Positions 1 through 6,278 of a DNA stretch of 8,901 nt are shown here, one piece after another; the stretch's first letter is position 1; every line of letters starts with the position of its first letter. Source of the stretch: Bacillota bacterium (lineage in GTDB: Bacteria > Bacillota > Clostridia > Peptostreptococcales > Anaerovoracaceae); the NCBI GenBank assembly GCA_029266295.1, contig JAQSXD010000133.1, positions 1 to 8,901 of the forward strand, in the 5' to 3' direction. Position numbers and translations under genes: made by a program. The notes under the pieces were generated by a model. That model searched no databases, was not told the DNA's origin, and worked only from the letters and a program-made list of their open reading frames with translations.

Positions 1-997
1 CCACTACGATTCCTGCAAGTACTGGCAGGTGGCCGCCTTTTGGAGACATCGCCATCTGTGCGAAGATGCTTCCGGGAGATGGCGTAGCAACCAGTCCGGC
101 ATTCAGCAAAACGAAGGTGAAGTTTGCGCTGATTCCGCCGCCGATTGCAGCGAGGATGAGAATTGGCTTCATGAGTATGTATGGGAAATATACTTCATGA
201 ATCCCGCCGAGGAAATGAATGATTGCAGCACCTGGTGCAGACTGTCTTGCCGCACCCTTTCCGAAGATACAGTATGCTAGAAGGATACCCATACCAGGAC
301 CAGGATTACTTTCCAGCAGGAAGAAGATAGATTGGCCCATTTCTGTTACTTGCTGGATTCCTAGAGGTCCTAAAACGCCGAAGTTGATTGCGTTGTTCAG
401 GAACAGGATTTTACCAGGCTCAATAGCAATGGCTATAAGCGGAAGCAGTCCTGCTTCTGTTACTGCTGCAGCAATACTGCCCAGAGTTGTTGAAATTGCA
501 GTTACAATTGGTTCAGCCACCAGGAATGCAAAGATAGAAACCAGCGCTCCCAGAATACCTGCTGAAAAAGTATCTACAAGCATTTCAAATCCTGTACGGA
601 TTCTGCCTTCAATGAGCTGGTCGAATTTCTTGATGACCCAGCCGCCCAAAGGCCCCATAATCATACCACCTAGGATCATCGGAATAGAAGCACCTACAAT
701 AATACCATATGTTGCAATTGCACCGACGACACCGCCTCTGATCCCATGTACCAGTCTTCCGCCTGTAAAACCAACTAAAATGGGTATCAGCCATTTAATC
801 ATAGGATCTACCATTTGGGAAAGGGTTTCATTTGGAGTCCATCCGGTAGGAATAACAAACATCGTAATAAGACCCCAGGCCAGAATAGCTCCAATATTCG
901 GTATGATCATACCGGCCATGAAGCCCCCGAATTTTTGCGTACTAGCCTTAAAATTTGACTTTTTGTTCACAACCGTTTCGGCTTTAACATTACTCAT
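1..997 (-). CDS. mtlA: PTS mannitol transporter subunit IIC(B), N-terminal part (cut by window edge)
   Basis: Membrane permease of the phosphotransferase system, importing mannitol and releasing mannitol 1-phosphate inside. The minus strand reads open from ATG at 997 to the left edge, giving 332 residues. It aligns by eye with the E. coli MtlA IIC domain almost throughout: NIGAILAWGLIT (34-45), PTGWTPNETL (50-59), GGRLVHGIRGGVVGAI (79-94), IEPGKILFLNNAINFG (192-207), ESNPGPGMG (229-237) and the signature GGIHEVYFPY (264-273), which contains the conserved GGIHE loop linked to substrate binding. Hydrophobic segments alternate as expected for IIC. The N-terminus is about 10 to 15 residues longer than in E. 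coli. An AGGAGG seven bases upstream fixes the start. The phosphorylatable IIB (and any IIA) domain would lie outside the window, so whether this is IICB or IICBA cannot be told. It is separated from the upstream operon by a terminator and has its own promoter candidate. Confidence 0.96.
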   Translation of the reverse strand, partial: MSNVKAETVVNKKSNFKASTQKFGGFMAGMIIPNIGAILAWGLITMFVIPTGWTPNETLSQMVDPMIKWLIPILVGFTGGRLVHGIRGGVVGAIATYGIIVGASIPMILGGMIMGPLGGWVIKKFDQLIEGRIRTGFEMLVDTFSAGILGALVSIFAFLVAEPIVTAISTTLGSIAAAVTEAGLLPLIAIAIEPGKILFLNNAINFGVLGPLGIQQVTEMGQSIFFLLESNPGPGMGILLAYCIFGKGAARQSAPGAAIIHFLGGIHEVYFPYILMKPILILAAIGGGISANFTFVLLNAGLVATPSPGSIFAQMAMSPKGGHLPVLAGIVV

Positions 998-1004
998 AGC
1001 TTTA

Positions 1005-1010
1005 CCTCCT
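1005..1010 (-). promoter_or_regulatory. Ribosome binding site of mtlA
   Basis: A perfect AGGAGG on the minus strand, seven bases before the ATG at 997. It sets the mtlA start and indicates strong translation. Confidence 0.9.
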
Positions 1011-1025
1011 TTTTATTTTACCCTA

Positions 1026-1054
1026 ATAGTAAACGCAAGAGGAACGAGATGCAA
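1026..1054 (-). promoter_or_regulatory. Candidate sigma-A promoter of mtlA
   Basis: On the minus strand, TTGCAT (1049-1054) and TACTAT (1026-1031) are separated by exactly 17 bases. The first matches four of six bases of the -35 consensus, the second five of six of the -10. Transcription would start near 1019, leaving a short leader of about 20 bases that already contains the ribosome binding site. An MtlR-like inverted repeat lies 17 bases upstream of the -35, as expected for an activator-dependent promoter with an imperfect -35. A perfect TATAAT further upstream (1111-1116) is an alternative, but its best -35 is only 14 bases away. No transcript data can be inferred from sequence alone. Confidence 0.55.
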
Positions 1055-1071
1055 TTTAAAGAAAACCAATC

Positions 1072-1094
1072 TTGTCACAGCTTCCTTTTGACAA
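1072..1094. promoter_or_regulatory. Inverted repeat TTGTCA-N11-TGACAA, candidate MtlR operator
   Basis: Perfect 6-bp arms (1072-1077 and 1089-1094) flank 11 bases. The plus strand starts TTGTCACA and contains a C/T-rich centre. From memory, the Bacillus MtlR operator is TTGTCA, about nine bases, then TGCCAA, with TTGTCACA at one end and a CTCC-like centre, so the resemblance extends beyond the arms. It sits just upstream of the mtlA promoter candidate, a sensible place for an activator. The spacer is two bases longer than in the Bacillus site, and no mtlR gene is in view. Confidence 0.45.
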
Positions 1095-1143
1095 TTTTGA
1101 TAATTCAGTTATTATAATGGTTTCAACTGGATTCAATTATAAC

Positions 1144-1182
1144 AAAAAAATTAAAAGCATTGCACAATGTTTTGCAATGCTT
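1144..1182 (-). terminator. Rho-independent terminator of the acetoin-type dehydrogenase operon
   Basis: On the minus strand a perfect 10-bp stem (arms 1173-1182 and 1155-1164, AAGCATTGCA with TGCAATGCTT) encloses an 8-base loop. It is followed by TTAA and then seven T (1150-1144). It begins 18 bases after the stop codon of the E3 gene at 1201. The T-run lies on one side only, so it works for minus-strand transcripts and isolates mtlA from the upstream operon. Confidence 0.88.
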
Positions 1183-1200
1183 CAAAAATAACGATCAGGA

Positions 1201-2586
1201 TCAACCCCTTTTAGGCAGATGAATGCAACGCCCCAATGCGTCTCCGCAAGCCTCCATAAAAGCTTCGGAGAAACTCGGGTGGGCATGGATGATATTTGCA
1301 GCTTCGTCAACCGTGATCTCAGCTGCCATCAATGCGGCGGGTTCTGCGATCATTTCTGCCGCATGAGCGCCAAAAATATGAACCCCGCACAGCTCCGAAT
1401 ACTTCTTATGTGCCACAACCTTAACGTATCCCTGGGATTCACCGCCTGCCAGTGCGCGGCCGTTGGCCATAAACGGAAAACGACCCACACTGATTGCATC
1501 TCTTCCGAATGTTTCTGCTGCGGCTTCCTCCGTCAGTCCTACGGAAGCCACCTGTGACAGGGTATAAACGCAGGACGGTACCAAATCAAGTCTGCAGCGC
1601 GCAACGTGACCCATCGCATTCTCGGCCGCTGTCTCACCCATTTTAAAGGCTGCGTGAGCCAGCATGAGTCTGCCATTGATATCCCCGGCAGCATAAAGAT
1701 TGGGAATATTTGTGCGCATATACTCGTCGACAACAATTTTTCCTTTCTCGATGAGAATCTTATCTTTTAAGGTACCAAGGCATTCCAAATCAGCTTTTCG
1801 CCCGACGGAGAGGAGGACGAGATCTGCTTCCACCCTGGTTCCGTCCTCACCGCAGATACAGACGGAAGTCCCTTCATCGATCATCTCTGTAATTTTTTTA
1901 GAGAGCTGTATGGAAATCCCCTGCTGTCTCAGGTCTTTTTCCAAAGACATAGCCAGCTCCCGATCCATCATTGGGATAAGACAATCCATTGCTTCCAGAA
2001 TGGTCACCTGGCTTCCGAAGGATTGAAACGCCGATGCCATCTCGCATCCAATTACCCCTCCTCCGATCACCGCCAGTCGTTTCGGCAGTTCGGTCAGATT
2101 CAGAAGCTCGGTGCTCGAGATTACTTTTGGATTTGCGATTCCCTTAATTGGAATCTGACTCGAGACAGAACCTCCGCACAGGATGATGGATTTTGCCTCA
2201 TAGTTGTCGCCGCCACAAATGATATGCTGCGTACTGCTGAGCACAGCAGTTCCGTATACGACAGTTACGCCATTGGATTTCAAAAGCGAACCAACACCGC
2301 TGGTCAACTGATTGACGATTTTATTCTTATGACTTACAACCTTTTCCATGTCTACCTCTGCGTCAGGATGATTCCGTATTCCGCGCTCTGAGGCATTTTT
2401 TATGGCATGGATCACCTCTCCGGTTTTTAAATAGGTCTTTGTTGGGATACAGCCGCGATTGAGACAGGTGCCCCCAAGGACGTCTTTTTCAAACAGAACA
2501 ACCCTTCCTCCAAGCTGGGCAGCCCGGATTGCGCCAACATAGCCTGCGGGACCTCCGCCGATCACAGCGACATCGTATTGGTTCAT
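1201..2586 (-). CDS. lpdA: Dihydrolipoyl dehydrogenase (E3)
   Basis: FAD enzyme that reoxidises the dihydrolipoyl arm of E2 and reduces NAD+. From ATG at 2586 it has 461 residues, the usual E3 length. The N-terminal dinucleotide fold GGGPAG (10-15) binds FAD. The redox disulfide is in GGTCLNRGCIPTK, with cysteines 41 and 46. NAD binding is at GGGVIG (175-180), a second FAD motif YAAGD ends near 302, and the C-terminal active site HAHPSFSE (434-441) has the catalytic His and Glu. There is no N-terminal lipoyl domain, unlike some acetoin-operon E3 proteins. Start choice: an in-frame GTG at 2607 overlaps the E2 stop codon as GTGA and also has GGAG eight bases upstream. The ATG at 2586, also preceded by GGAG at eight bases, gives the family-typical beginning MNQYDVAVIGGG, so I prefer it. 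Last gene of the operon, followed by a terminator. The motifs fit a real E3 rather than glutathione or mercuric reductase. Confidence 0.96.
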   Translation of the reverse strand: MNQYDVAVIGGGPAGYVGAIRAAQLGGRVVLFEKDVLGGTCLNRGCIPTKTYLKTGEVIHAIKNASERGIRNHPDAEVDMEKVVSHKNKIVNQLTSGVGSLLKSNGVTVVYGTAVLSSTQHIICGGDNYEAKSIILCGGSVSSQIPIKGIANPKVISSTELLNLTELPKRLAVIGGGVIGCEMASAFQSFGSQVTILEAMDCLIPMMDRELAMSLEKDLRQQGISIQLSKKITEMIDEGTSVCICGEDGTRVEADLVLLSVGRKADLECLGTLKDKILIEKGKIVVDEYMRTNIPNLYAAGDINGRLMLAHAAFKMGETAAENAMGHVARCRLDLVPSCVYTLSQVASVGLTEEAAAETFGRDAISVGRFPFMANGRALAGGESQGYVKVVAHKKYSELCGVHIFGAHAAEMIAEPAALMAAEITVDEAANIIHAHPSFSEAFMEACGDALGRCIHLPKRG

Positions 2587-2603
2587 AACAACATCTCCAT
2601 CTC

Positions 2604-4016
2604 TCACAATAATAGCTCCATTGGATTCTGAAGCAGCTCTTTAACTCGGATCTTAAATGTAGCTGCACCGACTCCGTCCATGATACGGTGATCATAGCTC
2701 ATGCAAAGCAGCGCAATTTTTCTGCTTACCAGCTCACCATCCTTGAGTGCCAATTCATCATGAATCCCGCCGATACCCAGCAGCGCGCACTCAGGCTGAT
2801 TGATGATCGGAGTAAATTCGTATACGTCAAACATTCCCATATTGGAAACAGAAAAAGTACCGCCGGAGTACTCGTCTGGAAGAATGGCTCCCGTTCTCGC
2901 ACGTTCTGCCAGCTCTGCAGCTCTTTCTGAGATCTGAAGCAGAGAAAGCTGGTCAGCATTGTGAATCACCGGGACAAACAAACCATTTTCAACACTGACG
3001 GCAAATCCGATATTTGCCTCTTTGTAAGTAACATATTCCTTTCCGATGATTGACGTACGACAATGGGCAAGCTCTTTCACTGCAATCGCCGTTGCCTTCA
3101 ACACAAAATCATTCACAGAGATCCTTTTCTCTCGGTTTTTATTAATCTTTTCCCGCAGCTCCAGAAGTTCGGTGAGATTGACGCGCATGCTCTGCATGAC
3201 CGTGGGAATCTGACTGTAGCTAGAAAACATCCGTTCCCCGACAACCTTGCGCATCCCCTGAATCGGTCGGCGATTTTCAACGGAACGCCGATTTCCCTGT
3301 ATTTCCGGAACAGATGAGGGAACAGTGGAATCTGCTATGTCTGCGGAGGTTGTTGCGGCGAAGGAGCCTGTATTGGTTTCAGCAGCAAGAACGTCTCCCT
3401 TTTGAATTTTCCCTCCAAATCCAGAACCGGATATATGGTCAAGATTGACCCCATCCACCTCGGCATATTTTCTGGCAAGAGGTGTTGCCTCCCTTGGATA
3501 CTTCTCAAGTGCAGCAAGTACATCTCTTCCTCGGATTTCGCGGTCAGGACCGGAAGGCGGGATGAAATCCAGTGCAATTCCTGCATCTTTGGCAAGTTTT
3601 TTTGCATAAGGTGTTGCGGCAGGCGGTGCCCCTGCCGCAACTGTATTGCCGTCTGTGGCTCCATCAGCTGTATTACCGGCTTCGGCTCCATCAGCTGCCA
3701 TTGGGGCAACGGCAGTTTGGATCGCGCCGTGTCCTCCAGTGATTTCCGACATATCCTGTATCTTTTGTGGTATTTTTTCATCGGGCGCGCCAATATATCC
3801 GATTGTTTGAAGAACCGGAACCGTTGCTCCGTCCTCAATCAGTTTCGCAAGGAGAATACCGGTACCCGGAGATTCTGCCTCCATATTGATTTTATCCGTC
3901 TCAATTTCCATAATCGGTTCATTCAGTTCAACGTGGTCACCCACGTTTTTCAGCCAGCGGATGAGCATTCCTTCCTTCATATCCATGCCTGCTTTGGGCA
4001 TAAAAACTTCTATCAT
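2604..4016 (-). CDS. acoC: E2 acyltransferase of a 2-oxo-acid/acetoin dehydrogenase complex, with two E3-binding-like domains
   Basis: Core of the complex: it carries the acyl group on a lipoyl lysine and transfers it to CoA. It has 470 residues. Domains in order: one lipoyl domain (1-79) with the lipoylation site EIETDK, lysine 42; an Ala/Gly/Asp-rich linker (about 90-133) containing a nine-residue tandem repeat (ADGAEAGNT, ADGATDGNT); a first peripheral subunit-binding domain (135-170, beginning TPYAKKLAKDAGI); a second one (178-212, beginning TPLARKYAEVDGV and containing SGSGFGGKIQKGDVL); a second linker; and the catalytic domain (about 245-470) ending in DHRIMDG with catalytic His 443 and Asp 447. 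The second binding domain is closer to the family consensus. The start is ATG at 4016 with a GAGAGGAGAG ribosome site; the gap to E1 beta is 23 bases. Substrate type (acetyl from acetoin, or another acyl) is inferred from the partner E1 subunits, not from E2 itself. Confidence 0.93.
   Translation of the reverse strand: MIEVFMPKAGMDMKEGMLIRWLKNVGDHVELNEPIMEIETDKINMEAESPGTGILLAKLIEDGATVPVLQTIGYIGAPDEKIPQKIQDMSEITGGHGAIQTAVAPMAADGAEAGNTADGATDGNTVAAGAPPAATPYAKKLAKDAGIALDFIPPSGPDREIRGRDVLAALEKYPREATPLARKYAEVDGVNLDHISGSGFGGKIQKGDVLAAETNTGSFAATTSADIADSTVPSSVPEIQGNRRSVENRRPIQGMRKVVGERMFSSYSQIPTVMQSMRVNLTELLELREKINKNREKRISVNDFVLKATAIAVKELAHCRTSIIGKEYVTYKEANIGFAVSVENGLFVPVIHNADQLSLLQISERAAELAERARTGAILPDEYSGGTFSVSNMGMFDVYEFTPIINQPECALLGIGGIHDELALKDGELVSRKIALLCMSYDHRIMDGVGAATFKIRVKELLQNPMELLL
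3644..3697 (-). repeat. 27-bp tandem duplication in the E2 linker
   Basis: Two adjacent 27-base units (3671-3697 and 3644-3670 on the minus strand) match at 23 of 27 positions and share the exact 14-mer CAGCTGATGGAGCC. In frame they encode ADGAEAGNT and ADGATDGNT, so the repeat lengthens the flexible linker by nine residues without breaking the reading frame. Such Ala/Gly-rich linkers let the lipoyl arm swing between active sites and tolerate length changes. Confidence 0.9.
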
Positions 4017-4039
4017 ATTGTTCTCTCCTCTCGTGACCG

Positions 4040-5017
4040 CTACAACAGGCTCTTGACCTGGGCAACAATCTTTTCAACTGTAGGGAAAACCGCTTTTTCC
4101 AGATTCGGGTTGAAAGGAATGGGGCAGCTCAATGCGCCCAGTCTGCGAATCGGCGCATCTAAATAGTAAAACGCCTCACTGTCGGCGATCTGACCGGCGA
4201 TTTCGCCGCCGAATCCGCCAAATTGTACCGCTTCATGTACAATGAGAACATGCCTTGTTTTACGCACGGACTCAATCATTGTTTTATGATCCAGGGGCAC
4301 CAGAGAACGGATATCGACTACCTCAACATTGATCCCCTCTTCCATAAGCAGCTCTGCTGCCTCCAAACTCATTTGGACCATTCGCCCGTATGTGATGATG
4401 GAACAATCCGTACCGCTTCGTTTCACGTCGGCAACGCCAAGCGGAATGGTGTATTCCTCCTCTGGAACCATTCCCTTCGTACGATACAACGTCTTCTGCT
4501 CAAGAAACATAACCGGATTGTCATCCCGGATAGCCGTTTTTAGCAGACCCTTGGCATCATATGGCGTGGACGGAATCACAACCTTCAATCCGGGAAAATG
4601 AGCGAGGCAAGCCTCAAGGCTTTGAGAATGTTGAGCAGCCGCACCGGTTCCGCCGCCTGACGGTGTGCGCATAACCATGGGAACCTTTACTTTTCCCCCA
4701 AACATAAAACGCATTTTAGGTGCTTCATTGACGAGTTCATCAAAGCAAACACACATAAAATCTGAGAACATCAATTCGACGATGGGGCGCATCCCCACCA
4801 TCGCGGCGCCGATTCCCGCCCCGACGAAGGCCTGCTCAGAAATTGGAGTATTCATAATACGGTCTTTTCCGAACTTTTCAAGCATTCCGCGGGATACTCC
4901 AAATGCACCGCAGTATTCTGCAATGTCTTCTCCCATAAAAAAAACTGTTTCATCCCGGATCATTTCTTCACACATGGCATCATTAATTGCCTGAGCATAT
5001 GTAATTTCTTTCATCAT
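4040..5017 (-). CDS. acoB: Thiamine-diphosphate-dependent dehydrogenase E1, beta subunit (acetoin type)
   Basis: Beta subunit of the heterotetrameric E1 that binds thiamine diphosphate at the alpha/beta interface and starts substrate cleavage. The 325-residue length is standard. Visible signatures are MGED with Glu 30 near the start, NTPISEQAFVGAGIGAAMVG (56-75) including Glu 61, whose position corresponds to the conserved cofactor-activating glutamate of this fold, AQHSQSLEA with the conserved active-site His 130, and the C-terminal transketolase-like domain with HEAVQFGGFGGEI. The end RRLGALSCPIPFNPNLE is typical of pyruvate and acetoin dehydrogenase beta subunits. The ATG at 5017 follows a strong GGGGGAGGAG; an ATG one codon later (5014) is equally possible. 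It lies 15 bases after E1 alpha, consistent with coupled expression. Acetoin rather than pyruvate as substrate is inferred mainly from subunit sizes and E1 alpha motifs. Confidence 0.92.
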   Translation of the reverse strand: MMKEITYAQAINDAMCEEMIRDETVFFMGEDIAEYCGAFGVSRGMLEKFGKDRIMNTPISEQAFVGAGIGAAMVGMRPIVELMFSDFMCVCFDELVNEAPKMRFMFGGKVKVPMVMRTPSGGGTGAAAQHSQSLEACLAHFPGLKVVIPSTPYDAKGLLKTAIRDDNPVMFLEQKTLYRTKGMVPEEEYTIPLGVADVKRSGTDCSIITYGRMVQMSLEAAELLMEEGINVEVVDIRSLVPLDHKTMIESVRKTRHVLIVHEAVQFGGFGGEIAGQIADSEAFYYLDAPIRRLGALSCPIPFNPNLEKAVFPTVEKIVAQVKSLL

Positions 5018-5032
5018 AATAACTCCTCCCCC

Positions 5033-6055
5033 TTATGCATATACGTCGTTCATTAGATCGTCAAAGGATGGCTCTGGGCTGGCCTTGGCAAATTCCTCCG
5101 CCTGCTCAATCTCATCTGCGGCAGTTTTGGCCGCTTTGTCAAGTTCTTCCTCTGTGAACAGCTCGTTTTCTACAAGATACTTTCGAAATGCTTTGATCGG
5201 GCATTTTTCCTTCCAGGATTCGATCTCCTCCTTCGTCCGGTAGAGATTGCCGTCGCTCTTTGAATGACCTGAAATTCGGTATGTATTTTCAACCAGCAGC
5301 ATGGGTCCCTTACCGGAAGCTACGTATTCTCTGGCCTCCACGCTGGCATGATAAACCTCTAAAACATTGTTTCCATCCACGGTCTTTGCTGGCATGCCGA
5401 AGGGATAAGCCCTTTTTGCGATGTCGGTATCCTTCATTACATCTTTAATGGGAGTTGACATACCATAGGTATTGTTGACACAGACGAACAGCACAGGTAA
5501 CTCCCAGACCGCTGCCAGATTCATTGCTTCCCAAGTCGCTCCCTCATTGGAAGTGCCGTCTCCAAAAAAGACAACGGAGATGCGGTCTTCCTCTTTTCTT
5601 TTCCTGGTGGCCAGAGCCGTACCGACACACATCACCGCACTTGCACCCAGAACACCGTCTGCCCCAAAGTAGTGAATATCCGGGTCGGCAATGTGCATGG
5701 AACCACCTTTTCCCTTGCATACACCAGTTTTTCTCGCTAAAATTTCCGCCATCATATACTTGACGTCGATGCCTTTGGCGATTGCCTGACTATGGCCCCT
5801 GTGGGTTCCAAAAACATAGTCCTGAGACTTCATCGCTGCAATGGTACCTGCAGCAGTTGCCTCTTCTCCAATGCCAAGATGCGTCGTTCCATGTACAAGG
5901 CCTTTGGAAAAGAGCCACTGGACGCGCTCTTCAAAATAACGTGCCAGATGCATATCAATCCACATTTGCCACATGATCATTTTTAGTTCTTTTGATATCG
6001 GTTCTTCAATATTCTTGGTTACATCTGATGTGTGATCAGAATTCTTTCCACTCAA
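5033..6055 (-). CDS. acoA: Thiamine-diphosphate-dependent dehydrogenase E1, alpha subunit (acetoin type)
   Basis: Alpha subunit of E1. With E1 beta it cleaves an alpha-hydroxyketone or 2-oxo acid on thiamine diphosphate and passes the acyl unit to lipoyl-E2. The protein has 340 residues. It shows THLGIGEEA (58-66), THRGHSQ (84-90), GKGGSMH (115-121), the cofactor/Mg motif running from GDGTSNEG (165-172) to VNN (193-195), then YGMSTP (197-202), and SGHSKSDGNLYRTKEEI near the C-terminal third. GKGGSMH and SGHSKSD resemble AcoA proteins; pyruvate dehydrogenase alpha usually has YHGHSMSDP at the latter site. The start is TTG at 6055, chosen because AAAGGAG lies eight bases upstream; the next ATG codons (residues 26 and 28) lack a site this good. 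First gene of the complex operon. Substrate is inferred, not shown. Confidence 0.92.
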   Translation of the reverse strand: MSGKNSDHTSDVTKNIEEPISKELKMIMWQMWIDMHLARYFEERVQWLFSKGLVHGTTHLGIGEEATAAGTIAAMKSQDYVFGTHRGHSQAIAKGIDVKYMMAEILARKTGVCKGKGGSMHIADPDIHYFGADGVLGASAVMCVGTALATRKRKEEDRISVVFFGDGTSNEGATWEAMNLAAVWELPVLFVCVNNTYGMSTPIKDVMKDTDIAKRAYPFGMPAKTVDGNNVLEVYHASVEAREYVASGKGPMLLVENTYRISGHSKSDGNLYRTKEEIESWKEKCPIKAFRKYLVENELFTEEELDKAAKTAADEIEQAEEFAKASPEPSFDDLMNDVYA

Positions 6056-6063
6056 AATAATCG

Positions 6064-6070
6064 CTCCTTT
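6064..6070 (-). promoter_or_regulatory. Ribosome binding site supporting the TTG start of E1 alpha
   Basis: AAAGGAG on the minus strand, eight bases before the TTG at 6055. This is what makes the non-ATG start credible. A small inverted repeat, GGAAC-N6-GTTCC (6072-6087), lies directly upstream and could form a weak leader hairpin. Confidence 0.75.
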
Positions 6071-6241
6071 CGGAACCTTTCAGTTCCAGTTATCCTGCAC
6101 CGTGCTCCATAGCAACGGACATATATTCCATATTGTTATTTATTTGCATAATATTTACTGTTTAAAATACAATAGAGACTCGATGAACCCATTCATCCTT
6201 CCAGGTTTTCTTGCGAAACCGTATGAATTGCTTTGAGCCCG

Positions 6242-6268
6242 GATCAGTCTCGCGAATCCAGACTGATC
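6242..6268. repeat. 9-bp inverted repeat just after the kinase stop codon
   Basis: GATCAGTCT (6242-6250) and AGACTGATC (6260-6268) are perfect complements around a 9-base centre, starting 10 bases past the kinase stop. No T-run follows on either strand, so it is not a standard intrinsic terminator. The 9-mer CCCGGATCA also occurs directly repeated on both sides (6238-6246 and 6273-6281). It could be a regulator site or an mRNA-stabilising hairpin between two differently expressed modules; function unknown. Confidence 0.6.
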
Positions 6269-6278
6269 AGCTCCCGGA

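Larger units (their letters stand above)
6056..6278 (-). other. 223-nt intergenic leader between the kinase gene and the E1 alpha gene
   Basis: The only gap besides the mtlA upstream region large enough for regulation. From the kinase side it holds a 9-bp inverted repeat (6242-6268), a shorter repeat GGTTT-N7-AAACC (6204-6220), a very AT-rich tract (about 6121-6175), then a weak hairpin and the ribosome binding site of E1 alpha. I see no convincing sigma-A promoter: TATTAT (6148-6153) has only TTGTAT at a 13-base spacing. I see no correctly spaced sigma-54 GG/GC pair and no riboswitch motif. A promoter for the complex operon is plausible in the AT-rich tract but not demonstrated. Confidence 0.55.

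Noticed and set aside
1027..1040. cre-like sequence TAGTAAACGCAAGA in the mtlA promoter
   Set aside because: The left half (GTAAACG) resembles the CcpA site, but the right half lacks the symmetric match, so I do not call catabolite control from it.
219..1091. 290-residue open frame on the plus strand
   Set aside because: It runs antisense to mtlA, whose minus-strand translation matches a known permease over its whole length. The plus-strand product is Pro/Ile-rich with no recognisable domain.
1111..1136. TATAAT (1111-1116) with TTGAAT (1131-1136) as an mtlA promoter
   Set aside because: The -10 is perfect, but the spacing is only 14 bases and the MtlR-like repeat would lie downstream of it. 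The 17-base-spaced pair nearer the gene fits better. It could still be a secondary promoter.
3335..4166. Long overlapping frames on both strands across the E2 gene (254 and 167 residues)
   Set aside because: They are shadows of the E2 coding sequence, which has lipoyl, binding and catalytic domains in one uninterrupted frame; the alternatives show no domain.
6204..6220. GGTTT-N7-AAACC inverted repeat as an operator
   Set aside because: The 5-bp arms are short enough to occur by chance in this AT-rich spacer, and no promoter nearby gives it context.
6056..6240. Sigma-54 promoter or riboswitch for the acetoin-type operon
   Set aside because: Acetoin operons in some Firmicutes use sigma-54, so I looked for TGGCAC-N5-TTGCA. 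The closest pairs have 8 or 14 bases between GG and GC instead of 10. No conserved riboswitch core, including TPP, was seen.
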